DNA of 64,000 nucleotides from CAYRES01 sp964423425 (GTDB lineage: Bacteria > Actinomycetota > Thermoleophilia > RBG-16-64-13): contig CAYRES010000003.1 in the NCBI GenBank assembly GCA_964423425.1, positions 1 to 64,000 of the forward strand. Reading direction: 5' to 3'. The notes beneath the pieces were generated by a model that saw nothing but the letters and a program-made list of their open reading frames with translations, did no database searches and was not told the DNA's origin. Of this stretch, positions 33,702-42,242 are shown in pieces (positions within the stretch are counted from its first letter, which is position 1; every line of letters starts with the position of its first letter). The position numbers and the translations under genes are program-made.

Positions 33702-35120
33702 ATGATCACTTCCCAGCAACGCTATACCACTCGACCTTTCGCAGACGCGCTGAATGAGTTGCTCGAGAGGAGAGGATCGGGCACCGACACCAGAGTCAAC
33801 CTGGGCGAGTTCCTCCGGCGAGTGGAAGGTTGGCGGGAGGGCACCCTGCGCAAGCAGATCGCCTCGGAGCGCACGCTCCAGGCCGAGGCGGTGAAAGCCA
33901 TCGCCGAAGCCCTGAACGTAGCCCCTGAATACTTCCTCGAATACCGGCGGCACCAGATCAACCAAGCCGTGCAGGTTCACCCTGAACTGGTCGACCTCGT
34001 CTACGACCTTCTCGTGAGTCGGGCAAGATCAATCGAGGCCATGACCGTGCCCTTCGTCACCACCGCCCTCGACTTGCTCGTGGACGGCAAGGACATCGAC
34101 GCAGGCATGGCCTCCAAGGTGCTCGAGATGATCATGGAGGGCAAGGTCTCCGACGTGCAGGCCACCGCCTTCCTCACCGCCCTGCGCACCAAAGGCGAGA
34201 GCGCAGAGGAGATAGTGGGCTTGGCGCGTACCATGCGCAAGTACGGAACACCGGTGGACCTGGGGCCCGGAGTCGACGCCCTCGACATCGTGAGTACCGG
34301 CGGTGACCACCTAGCTTCTTTCAACGTCTCCACGACCGCCTCATTCGTCGCCGCGGCCGCGGGGGTGGTCATCGCCAAACACGGTAATCGAGGCCAGACC
34401 TCCCGGGCCGGCGCCGCCGACCTCCTTCAGGGCCTCGGCGCCCGGATCGATCTGCCTCCCCAAGCCATCGCTCAATGCGTACGTGAGGTGGGCTTCGGTT
34501 TCATGTTCGCGCCGCTCCACTACAAGGCCACCCGTAATCTGGCAACCGTGCGGCGCATCCTCGGCATCCGTACCATCTTCAACTTCCTCGGCCCCATCCT
34601 CAACCCTGCGGGTGTGAAACGCCAACTCACAGGTGTGAGCGAGGCACGTTTCGTGCCGGTGCTGGCGGAGGCGCTGGCGCAGATGGGTTCCACTCACGCC
34701 ATGCTGGTTCACGGTGAGAACGGCCTCGACGAGATATCCATAAGCGGCGACACCCTGGTGGTGGAGGTCAAGAACGGCGTGTGTGGCGCCCCCTTCGTCA
34801 TCAATCCGGAGATGTTCGGGCTGGAACGCTTTCCCTCGAAGAGCGTCTTCGGCGGAAGCTTGAACCGGAACGTGGAGATCACCCGGCGGGTACTCGCCGG
34901 AGAGCCCGGACCACCTCTCGACATTGTGCTCCTGAACGCCGGTGCGGCCATCTACCTGGCCGGCGTCGCAGCCGACATCACCGAGGGTATTGAAAAGGCC
35001 CGTGAGGCGGTTCTCGCCGGCAAGGCCTGGGACAAGATGGCGGCGTTCGTGGAGTGCACCCACACCAGCGAGGCGGGCGCGACCGACGAGGCTTGGAGCG
35101 AAGCGGGCACCGCCACGTAA
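33702..35120 (+). CDS. HTH domain fused to an anthranilate phosphoribosyltransferase-like domain
   Basis: Residues 1-110 form a helical DNA-binding-type domain ending VAPEYFLEYRRHQINQAV, homologous to the HTH regulator at 1776 of this window. From about 115 the protein is a TrpD-family phosphoribosyltransferase: ALDLLVDGKDID, VSTGGDHLASFNVSTTASF, KHGNRGQTSRAG, FAPLHYKATRNLATVRRILG, RTIFNFLGPILNPAG and the metal-binding ENGLDEIS. These are the PRPP and anthranilate-site regions. No other trp gene is near. It could be a self-regulating TrpD, or a TrpD2-like enzyme acting near nucleic acid. The frame is open throughout, so the fusion is not an annotation artefact of overlapping genes, though an internal start at about 34040 is possible. 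Confidence 0.82.
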   Translation: MITSQQRYTTRPFADALNELLERRGSGTDTRVNLGEFLRRVEGWREGTLRKQIASERTLQAEAVKAIAEALNVAPEYFLEYRRHQINQAVQVHPELVDLVYDLLVSRARSIEAMTVPFVTTALDLLVDGKDIDAGMASKVLEMIMEGKVSDVQATAFLTALRTKGESAEEIVGLARTMRKYGTPVDLGPGVDALDIVSTGGDHLASFNVSTTASFVAAAAGVVIAKHGNRGQTSRAGAADLLQGLGARIDLPPQAIAQCVREVGFGFMFAPLHYKATRNLATVRRILGIRTIFNFLGPILNPAGVKRQLTGVSEARFVPVLAEALAQMGSTHAMLVHGENGLDEISISGDTLVVEVKNGVCGAPFVINPEMFGLERFPSKSVFGGSLNRNVEITRRVLAGEPGPPLDIVLLNAGAAIYLAGVAADITEGIEKAREAVLAGKAWDKMAAFVECTHTSEAGATDEAWSEAGTAT

Positions 35121-35199
35121 CGCCCTCTGCCCAACGAATCATAGCCGCCGCGCCATGATGTACCATGAGGCCATGGCAGTCGGCACGCGGAGGTTGTAC

Positions 35200-35928
35200 A
35201 TGTCGCAGCAAGACACCTTCCAGCTCAGGTTCGAGGCAGTCATCCAAGGTGCTCGCCTCATACTGGAGCAGAAGCCCTTTGCCGAGTCCGCCCGTGTCAT
35301 TTTCGACCACTGTAGAAGAATGACCGGGGCCGTATCCGGCTATGTTGCTCTGCTGAGCGCGGACGGCAGTGAGAACGAGGTGCTCTTTCTCGAACCGGGA
35401 GGGCTTCCGTGTAGTGTCGACCCGGGGTTACCGATGCCGATAAGAGGCTTGAGAGCCTCAGCCTACTACACGCAGAAAGTGGTATACGACAACGACTTCA
35501 TGCACAGTCGATGGGCACGATATATGCCCGAAGGTCACGCTGCTTTGCGCAATGTAATGTTCGCCCCACTTGCCCTTGAAGACCGGACGGTCGGGATAGT
35601 TGGTCTGGCCAACAAGCCCACCGATTTCACCGACGAGGATGCGGACATCGCACGTGTCTTCGGCGATTTGGCTGCTATCGCACTCCAGAACAGTCGTAAC
35701 GTGGAGAAGATCACAGAACACGCAGAGAAGCTTGAGCGGGCAATGGCTGAAATCAGGACTCTCCAGGGAATCATCCCCATCTGCATGTACTGCAAAGAGA
35801 TTCGAGATGATGAAGGGTACTGGATGCAGCTGGAGAGGTATCTCTCAGAACACTCCCACGCACAGTTCAGCCACAGCATTTGTGACAAGTGCTTGGAGAA
35901 GTACCACCCGGAGCTCAAGGATTCCTGA
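35200..35928 (+). CDS. GAF-domain sensor protein with C-terminal Cys-rich GIIPIC module
   Basis: Residues about 15-165 form a GAF domain (VSGYVALLSADGSE ... APLALEDRTVGIVGLANKPTDFTDEDADIARVFGDLAAIALQ). A short coiled helix leads to LQGIIPICMYCKEIRDDEGYW, and SHSICDKCLEKYHPE closes the protein. The four cysteines in C-x2-C and C-x2-C pairs suggest a metal or redox centre. This tail is known from many sensor kinases and diguanylate cyclases, but here no output domain follows. The ATG at 35200 has GGAGG six bases upstream, which decides it over earlier ATGs. Confidence 0.8.
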   Translation: MSQQDTFQLRFEAVIQGARLILEQKPFAESARVIFDHCRRMTGAVSGYVALLSADGSENEVLFLEPGGLPCSVDPGLPMPIRGLRASAYYTQKVVYDNDFMHSRWARYMPEGHAALRNVMFAPLALEDRTVGIVGLANKPTDFTDEDADIARVFGDLAAIALQNSRNVEKITEHAEKLERAMAEIRTLQGIIPICMYCKEIRDDEGYWMQLERYLSEHSHAQFSHSICDKCLEKYHPELKDS

Positions 35929-36088
35929 CGAGAGTGCTGATCGAGACGGCACCCCCCGCTCTGAACAGCGCCCCGTGCTCGCTTGTTGCCCGCAGCGCAC
36001 GAGGCCGGCCGCGGACTTTCTGCTGACTCGCGCCCTCGCTGCTTGCCAAGACTCACAACCCGCTGTATTGCGGCCCTGGAGGACACAC

Positions 36089-36937
36089 GTGGCCACAGTC
36101 GATTGGCACATCACAAGGCACCGTTCCGACGGAAGAAGTGAAGACGAAGCCGATCCAGTGGTGGTGGAGTTGCCCCTGGAGATCGTGGTGAACGGCTCGC
36201 CGCTCGTGGCCCTCATGCGCCTTCCCGGCATGGACAAGGAGCTCGCCGTGGGCTTCTGCCTCACCGAGAAGGTGATCGAGTCGGTGGAGCAGATCACTCT
36301 GCTGCACGGCTGCAAGAAGCTGGAGGAGGCCGACGCCCGAGGGGAAGGACCGGGCGAGCTGGGTGGAGCCGGGCGCGACCCCATCGACGCCGGGAGCGTC
36401 ATCCTCATGCAGGTGGAACAGCCGAAGGGAGAGAAACGCTTCGCGGGAGCATACGTGGTGAGAACCGGCTGCGGAGGTGCCGACCTCTCCGCCGTGGCCG
36501 AGTTCAATGAGGAACCCCTCACCTCGCATCTGCGCGTGGAGGCACGAGTCGTGCGCAGGCTGGCCCGGGCGCTGAGCAGCCGTCAGAAGATCCATCCGGT
36601 CACCAGAGGCACCCACGCCGCCGGCATCGTCACCCCAGACGGCCGAGTGATAGCCGTAGCCGAAGACGTGGGACGCCACAATGCACTGGACAAAGCCGTG
36701 GGGTGGTGCGCTCTCGAGGGAACACCGCTGAAAGACAACATCCTCGTCATCACCGGACGAGTAAGCTACGAGATGGCGCTCAAGGCCACGAGGGTGAAGA
36801 TCCCCGTGCTCGTGTCGATGGCGGCACCCACCTTGCTGGGGCTCCGCCTTGCCGAGAAGGCCGGACTCACGGTGGTCGGCTTCGCCGGACGTCAACACTT
36901 CAACGTCTACACGCACAAGGAGCGCGTCGTCGGCTGA
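36089..36937 (+). CDS. fdhD: Formate dehydrogenase accessory sulfurtransferase FdhD
   Basis: FdhD passes sulfur from a cysteine desulfurase to the molybdenum cofactor of formate dehydrogenase. The 282-aa protein has PLEIVVNGSPLVALMRLPGMDKELAVGF at the start, then TRGTHAAGIVTPDG, EDVGRHNALDKAVG and GRVSYEMALKATRVKIPVLVSMAAP, all FdhD hallmarks. The usual Cys-x-x-Cys is reduced to one cysteine, C128 in RTGCGGADL. The GTG at 36089 has GGAGG six bases upstream. No formate dehydrogenase gene lies in the window. Confidence 0.88.
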   Translation: MATVDWHITRHRSDGRSEDEADPVVVELPLEIVVNGSPLVALMRLPGMDKELAVGFCLTEKVIESVEQITLLHGCKKLEEADARGEGPGELGGAGRDPIDAGSVILMQVEQPKGEKRFAGAYVVRTGCGGADLSAVAEFNEEPLTSHLRVEARVVRRLARALSSRQKIHPVTRGTHAAGIVTPDGRVIAVAEDVGRHNALDKAVGWCALEGTPLKDNILVITGRVSYEMALKATRVKIPVLVSMAAPTLLGLRLAEKAGLTVVGFAGRQHFNVYTHKERVVG

Positions 36938-37172
36938 ACCGGAGGCAGGCGGGCGCAAGGCGGCGCCCTCCCCAACGCGACCACCCACTGCCGCCCGGCA
37001 CGACGCCACGACCCGCAACCGCCCAGCGCAAAGCGGCGCCGCCCGACACGACGCCACGAGGCACCACCACGGTTCAGAGGCGGGCGGAACGGGTATCTGC
37101 ACCGTGGAGATAGCAGTCCACCCTGCCCGGCCCCCGGGCGGTGGTCCCGACCAGACCAAGAGGAGGTACCCC

Positions 37173-37844
37173 GTGTTTCACGTGGACGAGGAGTGGTCAC
37201 GCGTGCACGTGGGAGCGTCGGCGGGTGCCTTGGCCCTCGAGGGCGTCACGAACCCATCTCACCATCCGGTGCTCGAGGCCGAGAAAGCCGCGCTCGAGGA
37301 ATCCCTGCGCAGCCGTTTCGCCGGTGATGACCGGCGTGACATCGCGGAACTCCCCGTCTTCCAAGCCTACGCCGCCTACTACAAGCGTTTCCGCAAGACG
37401 TACCAGGTGCAGGCCCAACTCGAGTCGGTGGCGCTCCGGGGCAAAGCGATACCCCAGGTGGGTGCCCTGGTGACTGCGATGTTCATGGCGGAACTCAAGA
37501 ACGGCATCCTCACCGGCGGACACGATCTGGATACACTCGCACTACCGGTGCGGCTCAAGGTGTCCACGGGCGAGGAGACCATGACGCTCCTCAACGACCG
37601 GGAGCAACAGCTCAAAGCGGGCGACATGTATATGGGCGACCGCACGGGAGTCATCTCCGACGTCCTATACGGATTGGAGAAGCGCACCATGATCGGTCCC
37701 GCCACGACCAAGGTGTTCTTCAGCATCTACGGGGTGCCGCCGATACCGGCGCAGACCATCCGCAGCCACATAGACGATATCGTGGAATACATCCGGGTCT
37801 TCTCCCCCCGAGCAGATGTGGTGCTGAAAGAAGTGGTGGGATAA
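37173..37844 (+). CDS. B3/B4 tRNA-binding-domain protein
   Basis: The 223-aa protein matches stand-alone relatives of the B3/B4 editing domain of phenylalanyl-tRNA synthetase beta: LPVFQAYAAYYKRFRKTY, then VEVRGKAIPQVG-like text (ALRGKAIPQVGALVTAMFMAEL), GGHDLDTLALPVRL and YGLEKRTMIGPATTKVFFSIYG. Family members may deacylate mischarged tRNA or amino-acid derivatives. The GTG at 37173 has AGGAGG upstream. The 235 bases before it (36938-37172) contain no gene I can support. Confidence 0.82.
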   Translation: MFHVDEEWSRVHVGASAGALALEGVTNPSHHPVLEAEKAALEESLRSRFAGDDRRDIAELPVFQAYAAYYKRFRKTYQVQAQLESVALRGKAIPQVGALVTAMFMAELKNGILTGGHDLDTLALPVRLKVSTGEETMTLLNDREQQLKAGDMYMGDRTGVISDVLYGLEKRTMIGPATTKVFFSIYGVPPIPAQTIRSHIDDIVEYIRVFSPRADVVLKEVVG

Positions 37845-37861
37845 CAGGACCACCCCCCATC

Positions 37862-39388
37862 TCACGCGAGCGAGCGCAACACGCGGAAGATCGCAACCAT
37901 CGCCTCGGTATCGCGGGCGCAATAGGCGAGCATGTTGCGCCGCAGGTCTTCTTTCGCCCCCCCGTCTGGGAGCAGACGCAGGTCCCGGAAGGCACGGGCT
38001 GCCGCCGTGCCCTCCTGAATGGCAAGCTCGCCGTAGCCCACACCCGGGCATAGGGCCGGCAGCACCCTCTTCAACGAGAAGCTGCCGTGGAACTCGGGGT
38101 GATACACATGATCCGCCACCAGGGGCAGGAGGTCGACGACTCGATTCTCGACTCCATGGAGCCCGGCGGAGAGGTCGGGATAGAGGGCAGCGAGCTCACG
38201 CAGCCGCCCACGCTCGAAAGGCGCATGGTACACGACTATCGAGCCCCCTGAACCCAGGCGGGCAAGCAGAGACTCCGCCACCTGCCGTCGGGGGTCGCCG
38301 CGTCCGTCGGCCAGGAAAGCAGCGGCGTCGAGTGTTCCCTCCGCCTGGAGACAGTGATCGGACCACTGGAAGACCACCTGCTCATAAGGGTGCGTGCCGG
38401 GAAACACGGGCAGAGCCGGAGCCCAACTCTCGAAGTCGAAGAAATGCAAGGGAAAGGCGAGCCCGGCAAGCGCCTTGCTGAGACCCTCATCGACAACCAG
38501 CCGGCCGGACTGCACCGACTGCAGGTGTCGGAGATGCCGTGCTGCGCGCGACCCGCGAGTGAGTAGGGCGAAGGCCTCAGGGTGCGTGTATTCGTTGATG
38601 GCGCGCGCATCCAGCACTCCCGCCTCGATGAGGAGCTCCCAGGCCTTCCGTGCACGGCCGAACTCCGTGACCGGGTACAGAGGCCCCCGTGGCTCACAGA
38701 ACGAAGCGCAGTACTCGCAGGCACCCCGGCAGGCGTTCTCGCTCAGCCTGAAAGGGGGTTCGGTTTTCGCCAAGAGGGCGCGTATGGTCCGCAGGTTGCC
38801 GGGAAGCTCCGTGGCCGCATGGGCCCGCGAGGCCGCGGTCATGTCCACGCGCCGGAACAGCTCGACCGGATCGTAACTCTCGCCCCCCGGATGCACGTAC
38901 CCACGATCGAGAAGCATGAGGTAGGCGCGGGAGACCGCCAGGCCGCACGCTTCGAGCACGTGCACCTGGACGCCGATATCGGCCGCATACCGGCCGTGAT
39001 GCTTCTCCGCATCGGTGCCTGACTTGACTTCGGTGAGCTCCCACGAGCCGTCTGCAAGCCGCCGAAGGATGTCGGCCCGAACCAGTATGTGGTCATGAAC
39101 GAAGGTGGCCTCGTAGAGAAGCCCGCACCCCGCCTCGAGAGCCGCGTGCGTCGCTCGAAGGGCGGCTTTCATGTCACTGCCGTCGGCTCCCGCTTCGATG
39201 AGCACACCTCCGCTGAAGTACTCCCGGGCCAGTTCGCCAACCCGGGTGCCGGTCTCCAACCGGTCACGCTGCTCGGCGGACCACTCGCCATAGGAACCGA
39301 AGCGCGCCGGAAAGGAGCGCAGGTAGCCCTGCACGGGACACTCGAGAAAGCTCGTGTAGCGGGACTTGGACAATCGGGGAACCGCCAT
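37862..39388 (-). CDS. DUF2779-type protein: Cas4-like nuclease plus DEDD-like domain
   Basis: The 508-aa protein has an N-terminal PD-(D/E)XK nuclease part with ILRRLADGSWELTEVKSG near 105-125, a first cysteine at C17 (FLECP) and a Cys cluster ENACRGACEYCASFC near 225-240, the iron-sulfur arrangement of Cas4/AddB-type nucleases. The C-terminal half has LHFFDFESWAPALP, YHAPFERGRLREL and YCARDTEAM, a 3'-5' exonuclease-like acidic pattern. Two nuclease domains in one chain suggest DNA repair or defence. It is convergent with the B3/B4 gene and shares no operon. Confidence 0.82.
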   Translation of the reverse strand: MAVPRLSKSRYTSFLECPVQGYLRSFPARFGSYGEWSAEQRDRLETGTRVGELAREYFSGGVLIEAGADGSDMKAALRATHAALEAGCGLLYEATFVHDHILVRADILRRLADGSWELTEVKSGTDAEKHHGRYAADIGVQVHVLEACGLAVSRAYLMLLDRGYVHPGGESYDPVELFRRVDMTAASRAHAATELPGNLRTIRALLAKTEPPFRLSENACRGACEYCASFCEPRGPLYPVTEFGRARKAWELLIEAGVLDARAINEYTHPEAFALLTRGSRAARHLRHLQSVQSGRLVVDEGLSKALAGLAFPLHFFDFESWAPALPVFPGTHPYEQVVFQWSDHCLQAEGTLDAAAFLADGRGDPRRQVAESLLARLGSGGSIVVYHAPFERGRLRELAALYPDLSAGLHGVENRVVDLLPLVADHVYHPEFHGSFSLKRVLPALCPGVGYGELAIQEGTAAARAFRDLRLLPDGGAKEDLRRNMLAYCARDTEAMVAIFRVLRSLA

Positions 39389-39587
39389 CGTCTGCCACCT
39401 CCTGAGCCGGTACCTCCTACGGCCAGCCTACCTGGTACTCAGTGTAGCGGTAGCCGCGGATGTAACTCCCTCGCTCGTCACTGGTGGCGGCAAGGGCCGC
39501 CACTCGGCCGGCGGGCGCACCCCCTCCGATACAGATGGACCCGATGGCTGCGCGGCTCGGGTCTCGAAACCCCCCAAGTACATGTAG

Positions 39588-39968
39588 GTGAAAGCGGTGA
39601 GCGCCGCAGGTGACAACGTGAATGTCAGAGTTCCTCTGGCCCTGCTCCGAGCCGGGCTCAAGCTGACGGCTCCCATACCCCAGCCCGCCATGAAGCAGAT
39701 CAGCAAGTCCCTGTCCGACCGGGGTATGTCCCTCGACTTGGTGAACTTCAAAGCCTCCGCCCTCGAAGAACTGATTGAATCGTTGGGGGAAATGGAAATA
39801 ATCGTTGACAACGCGGCAAACGGGATAATGTCCACGTCTAGTGCGCCTAGAGAATCCTCGGACCACGGAGGCAACAGATGGACCAGCAACAGCCCCCGCC
39901 TTCCTCCCCGGGCGCTCCTCCCCCCACGGGGGAATCAATGCCTCCGCCTGTTGCGCCCCCGGCGGTGA
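39588..39968 (+). pseudogene. Fragment of a SHOCT-like (YvlB C-terminal) domain protein
   Basis: Residues 10-75 (VNVRVPLALLRAGLKLTAPI ... SLDLVNFKASALEELIESLG) match the small helical domain found at the C-terminus of YvlB/DUF4097-type proteins. The usual N-terminal beta part is missing. The frame runs past the domain into the start of the DUF4389 gene with Pro/Arg-rich, unrelated sequence, overlapping it by 90 bases. The GTG start lacks a ribosome-binding site. I read it as a decayed or truncated gene; a short functional peptide cannot be excluded. Confidence 0.45.
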
Positions 39969-40576
39969 TCTACCCCCTCTCTTTCAATGTCGACTACCCG
40001 GACAGGCCCCTCAACCGTCTCTCCAGTGCCCTGCGCTTCCTGTGGATCATTCCCATCGGCGTGATTGCGGCGTTGGTCGGCTCGGGCACGATCTCTCTGG
40101 AGGGAGCACAGTACTCGTGGTCGTGGGCGGTGGGAGGCGTGCTCTTCCTCCCGGTCCTTCTCATGCTCTTGTTCCGCCAGAAGTACCCACGCTGGTGGTT
40201 CGATTGGAACCTCAACCTCACTCGGTTCCTCGCGCGCGTAGGAGCCTACGGGATGCTGCTCCGCGACGAGTACCCCTCCACCGACGAGGAGCAGGCCGTG
40301 CATCTGGATGTTGCCTATCCGGACGCCACGCAGCTCAACCGTTGGCTGCCGCTTGTGAAATGGCTACTCGCCCTCCCCCACTGGTTCCTCCTCTGGTTCC
40401 TCTGGCTCGCGGCCTTCGTATGCGTGGTACTGGCTTGGTTCGCCATCCTGTTCACGGGCCGGTATCCCCGCGGTCTCTTCGACTTCGTGGTGGGAGTCGA
40501 ACGCTGGTCACTCCGGGTCTCAGCCTATGCGTTGCTCCTGGTCACGGACCGGTATCCGCCGTTCTCGTTGTCGTAG
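39878..40576 (+). CDS. DUF4389 membrane protein
   Basis: After a Pro-rich 30-residue start the protein shows the duplicated DUF4389 pattern: YPLSFNVDYPDRPLNRLSSALRFLWIIP and VHLDVAYPDATQLNRWLPLVKWLLALPHW, each followed by a hydrophobic helix and a 'PRGLFDF / PRWWFDW' turn. About four membrane helices are visible. The ATG at 39878 has GGAGG ten bases upstream. The family is widespread in Actinomycetota and has no known function. A long G run follows the stop. Confidence 0.85.
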   Translation: MDQQQPPPSSPGAPPPTGESMPPPVAPPAVIYPLSFNVDYPDRPLNRLSSALRFLWIIPIGVIAALVGSGTISLEGAQYSWSWAVGGVLFLPVLLMLLFRQKYPRWWFDWNLNLTRFLARVGAYGMLLRDEYPSTDEEQAVHLDVAYPDATQLNRWLPLVKWLLALPHWFLLWFLWLAAFVCVVLAWFAILFTGRYPRGLFDFVVGVERWSLRVSAYALLLVTDRYPPFSLS

Positions 40577-40597
40577 CCGGCGTCTGCGACACCACCT

Positions 40598-40651
<54 letters not shown>

Positions 40652-40696
40652 AGGCCCATAGCGACTCGCACCCCTCATGGCACACCACCCGCAGCA

Positions 40697-40725
40697 CTGA
40701 CGACCTGCTACCGCTCTGGTACAAT
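40697..40725 (+). promoter_or_regulatory. Probable promoter of the SLH/glucosaminidase-like gene
   Basis: CTGACG (40697-40702) and TACAAT (40720-40725) are 17 bases apart, ending 125 bases before the ATG at 40851. The G run lies directly upstream, so changes in its length would alter the spacing of any upstream regulator. Confidence 0.6.
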
Positions 40726-40850
40726 GGCTTCCGATTAGATACGAAACCCTTGTGCAGCCGGACGCCCCTGCGTCCACTCTTCACAGCGCACCTCACAGGC
40801 ATTCCCTCATCAGCCCTTCAACGTACCTGCACCCGACCAAAGGCAGAGGC

Positions 40851-42077
40851 ATGAAGAGAGACACTACTCGCCCGAGCCCCGCAGCCCCCCTACCGGCCAC
40901 CGTCACCATCAAGCAGACCACCCGACACCCGCTGTCGGTGACCATCCTCCTCACGATAATGGCCCTCGCTCTTCTCGCTGCTTTCCCGTCGGCGGCGAAC
41001 GCACAGCGATTCGACGACGTGCTCCCCTCCAACACCGCCTACGCCGCTATCGAGTCGCTGGCCTCGCGAGGGGTCATCAGCGGAGGCAAGGACGGCCTTT
41101 TCCGACCCAACGACGCGCTGGCCCGCGCTCAGGCAGCCAAGATCCTTGTGGGCTGGAAGGGCCTGACGCCGGCCTCCTCGACAAAGAGAACCTTCACCGA
41201 TCTCGACGCCACCTACCGCGCGTACGTGGAGACGGCAGCCGCTCAAGGCTGGGTACGCGGCTACTCCACCGGGGCCTTCAAACCATACAACTCACTCACC
41301 CGCGAACAGATGGCCATCATTGTCGTCCGCGCCTTGGGCAAGGAGCCCGACGCCATCAAGTTGAGCGCCGAGCAGGTGAAGAAGGCTTTGGCCGCCTTTG
41401 TCGACAGAGACCGCATCTCCGCCTCAGCCCGTCCTTATGTCGCGCTCGCGGCAGGCTGGGGACTCTTCGCCGGCGACCACACCGGGCGCATGAGGCCGAC
41501 AAGTCCCATCACGCGGGCGCAGTTCTGCGTGGTGCTCTTCCGAGCCGATGCCCGTCTCACCCTCACGGCCAACCGGCAGGCGCTCGCCGCCTTCATGGAC
41601 ACCTACCTCTTCGGGCCCCGCAACAGTCCCATCACCGGCGAGATGGTGCTCCAGAACACCGAGTGGTACGGCATCCCACCACTTCCTCAGCTGGTGATCC
41701 TGGCCGCAGAGACGGCCCTCGGCGATCCGAGATACGGAGGCGAACTGGCCCGCAACTACAACTTCGGCTGCTTGAAGTACGGCAGAACCGACACACCTTG
41801 GGGTGAGTTGTCCAACGGCAAGATTTCGGTAGCCGACGACGATTGGTACTCGTTCCCCGACGCCCAGACAGGCATGATGGCCTTCGGGCGTTATCTGAAG
41901 GCCGGAGTGCGGGGCCACTACGTGGGTCCGCTCACCGCCAACCCACCGGATTGGCGTGAATTCGCCCGCGTCTACTACGGAGAACACGTGCGCGGCTTCG
42001 ACCAGTACCTGGTACGCCTGAAGGATTACGAAAACACGTATCGCGCCCTGGCGGCGGAGCACGGTCTCACCATCTGA
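40851..42077 (+). CDS. S-layer-homology protein with glucosaminidase-like C-terminus
   Basis: The 408-aa protein has a signal peptide (ILLTIMALALLAAFPSAANA), then three SLH repeats (FDDVLPSNTAYAAIESLASRGVISGG, FTDLDATYRAYVETAAAQGWVRGY, FVDRDRISASARPYVALAAGWGLFAG-type) that bind cell-wall polymers. Residues about 240-400 (FMDTYLFGPRNSPITGEMVLQ, QLVILAAETALGDPRYGG, NYNFGCLKYG) resemble the GH73/lysozyme-like fold of N-acetylglucosaminidases. It may trim peptidoglycan at the surface. Start ATG 40851 keeps the signal peptide intact. Confidence 0.8.
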   Translation: MKRDTTRPSPAAPLPATVTIKQTTRHPLSVTILLTIMALALLAAFPSAANAQRFDDVLPSNTAYAAIESLASRGVISGGKDGLFRPNDALARAQAAKILVGWKGLTPASSTKRTFTDLDATYRAYVETAAAQGWVRGYSTGAFKPYNSLTREQMAIIVVRALGKEPDAIKLSAEQVKKALAAFVDRDRISASARPYVALAAGWGLFAGDHTGRMRPTSPITRAQFCVVLFRADARLTLTANRQALAAFMDTYLFGPRNSPITGEMVLQNTEWYGIPPLPQLVILAAETALGDPRYGGELARNYNFGCLKYGRTDTPWGELSNGKISVADDDWYSFPDAQTGMMAFGRYLKAGVRGHYVGPLTANPPDWREFARVYYGEHVRGFDQYLVRLKDYENTYRALAAEHGLTI

Positions 42078-42242
42078 GCAGACAAGCATGGCTTGACCAT
42101 CCGCACAGCGGCGGGGAACGGTGGAAATGGAGGCGGGCGCCTATTGCGCAGGCGCGTCCCGCGGCGGACAATGTCCTGCGAATACCGGATGACGCTGAAT
42201 ACCCGATGACGCCCTTACTTGCGCAAGAGAAAGCACCCCGCT

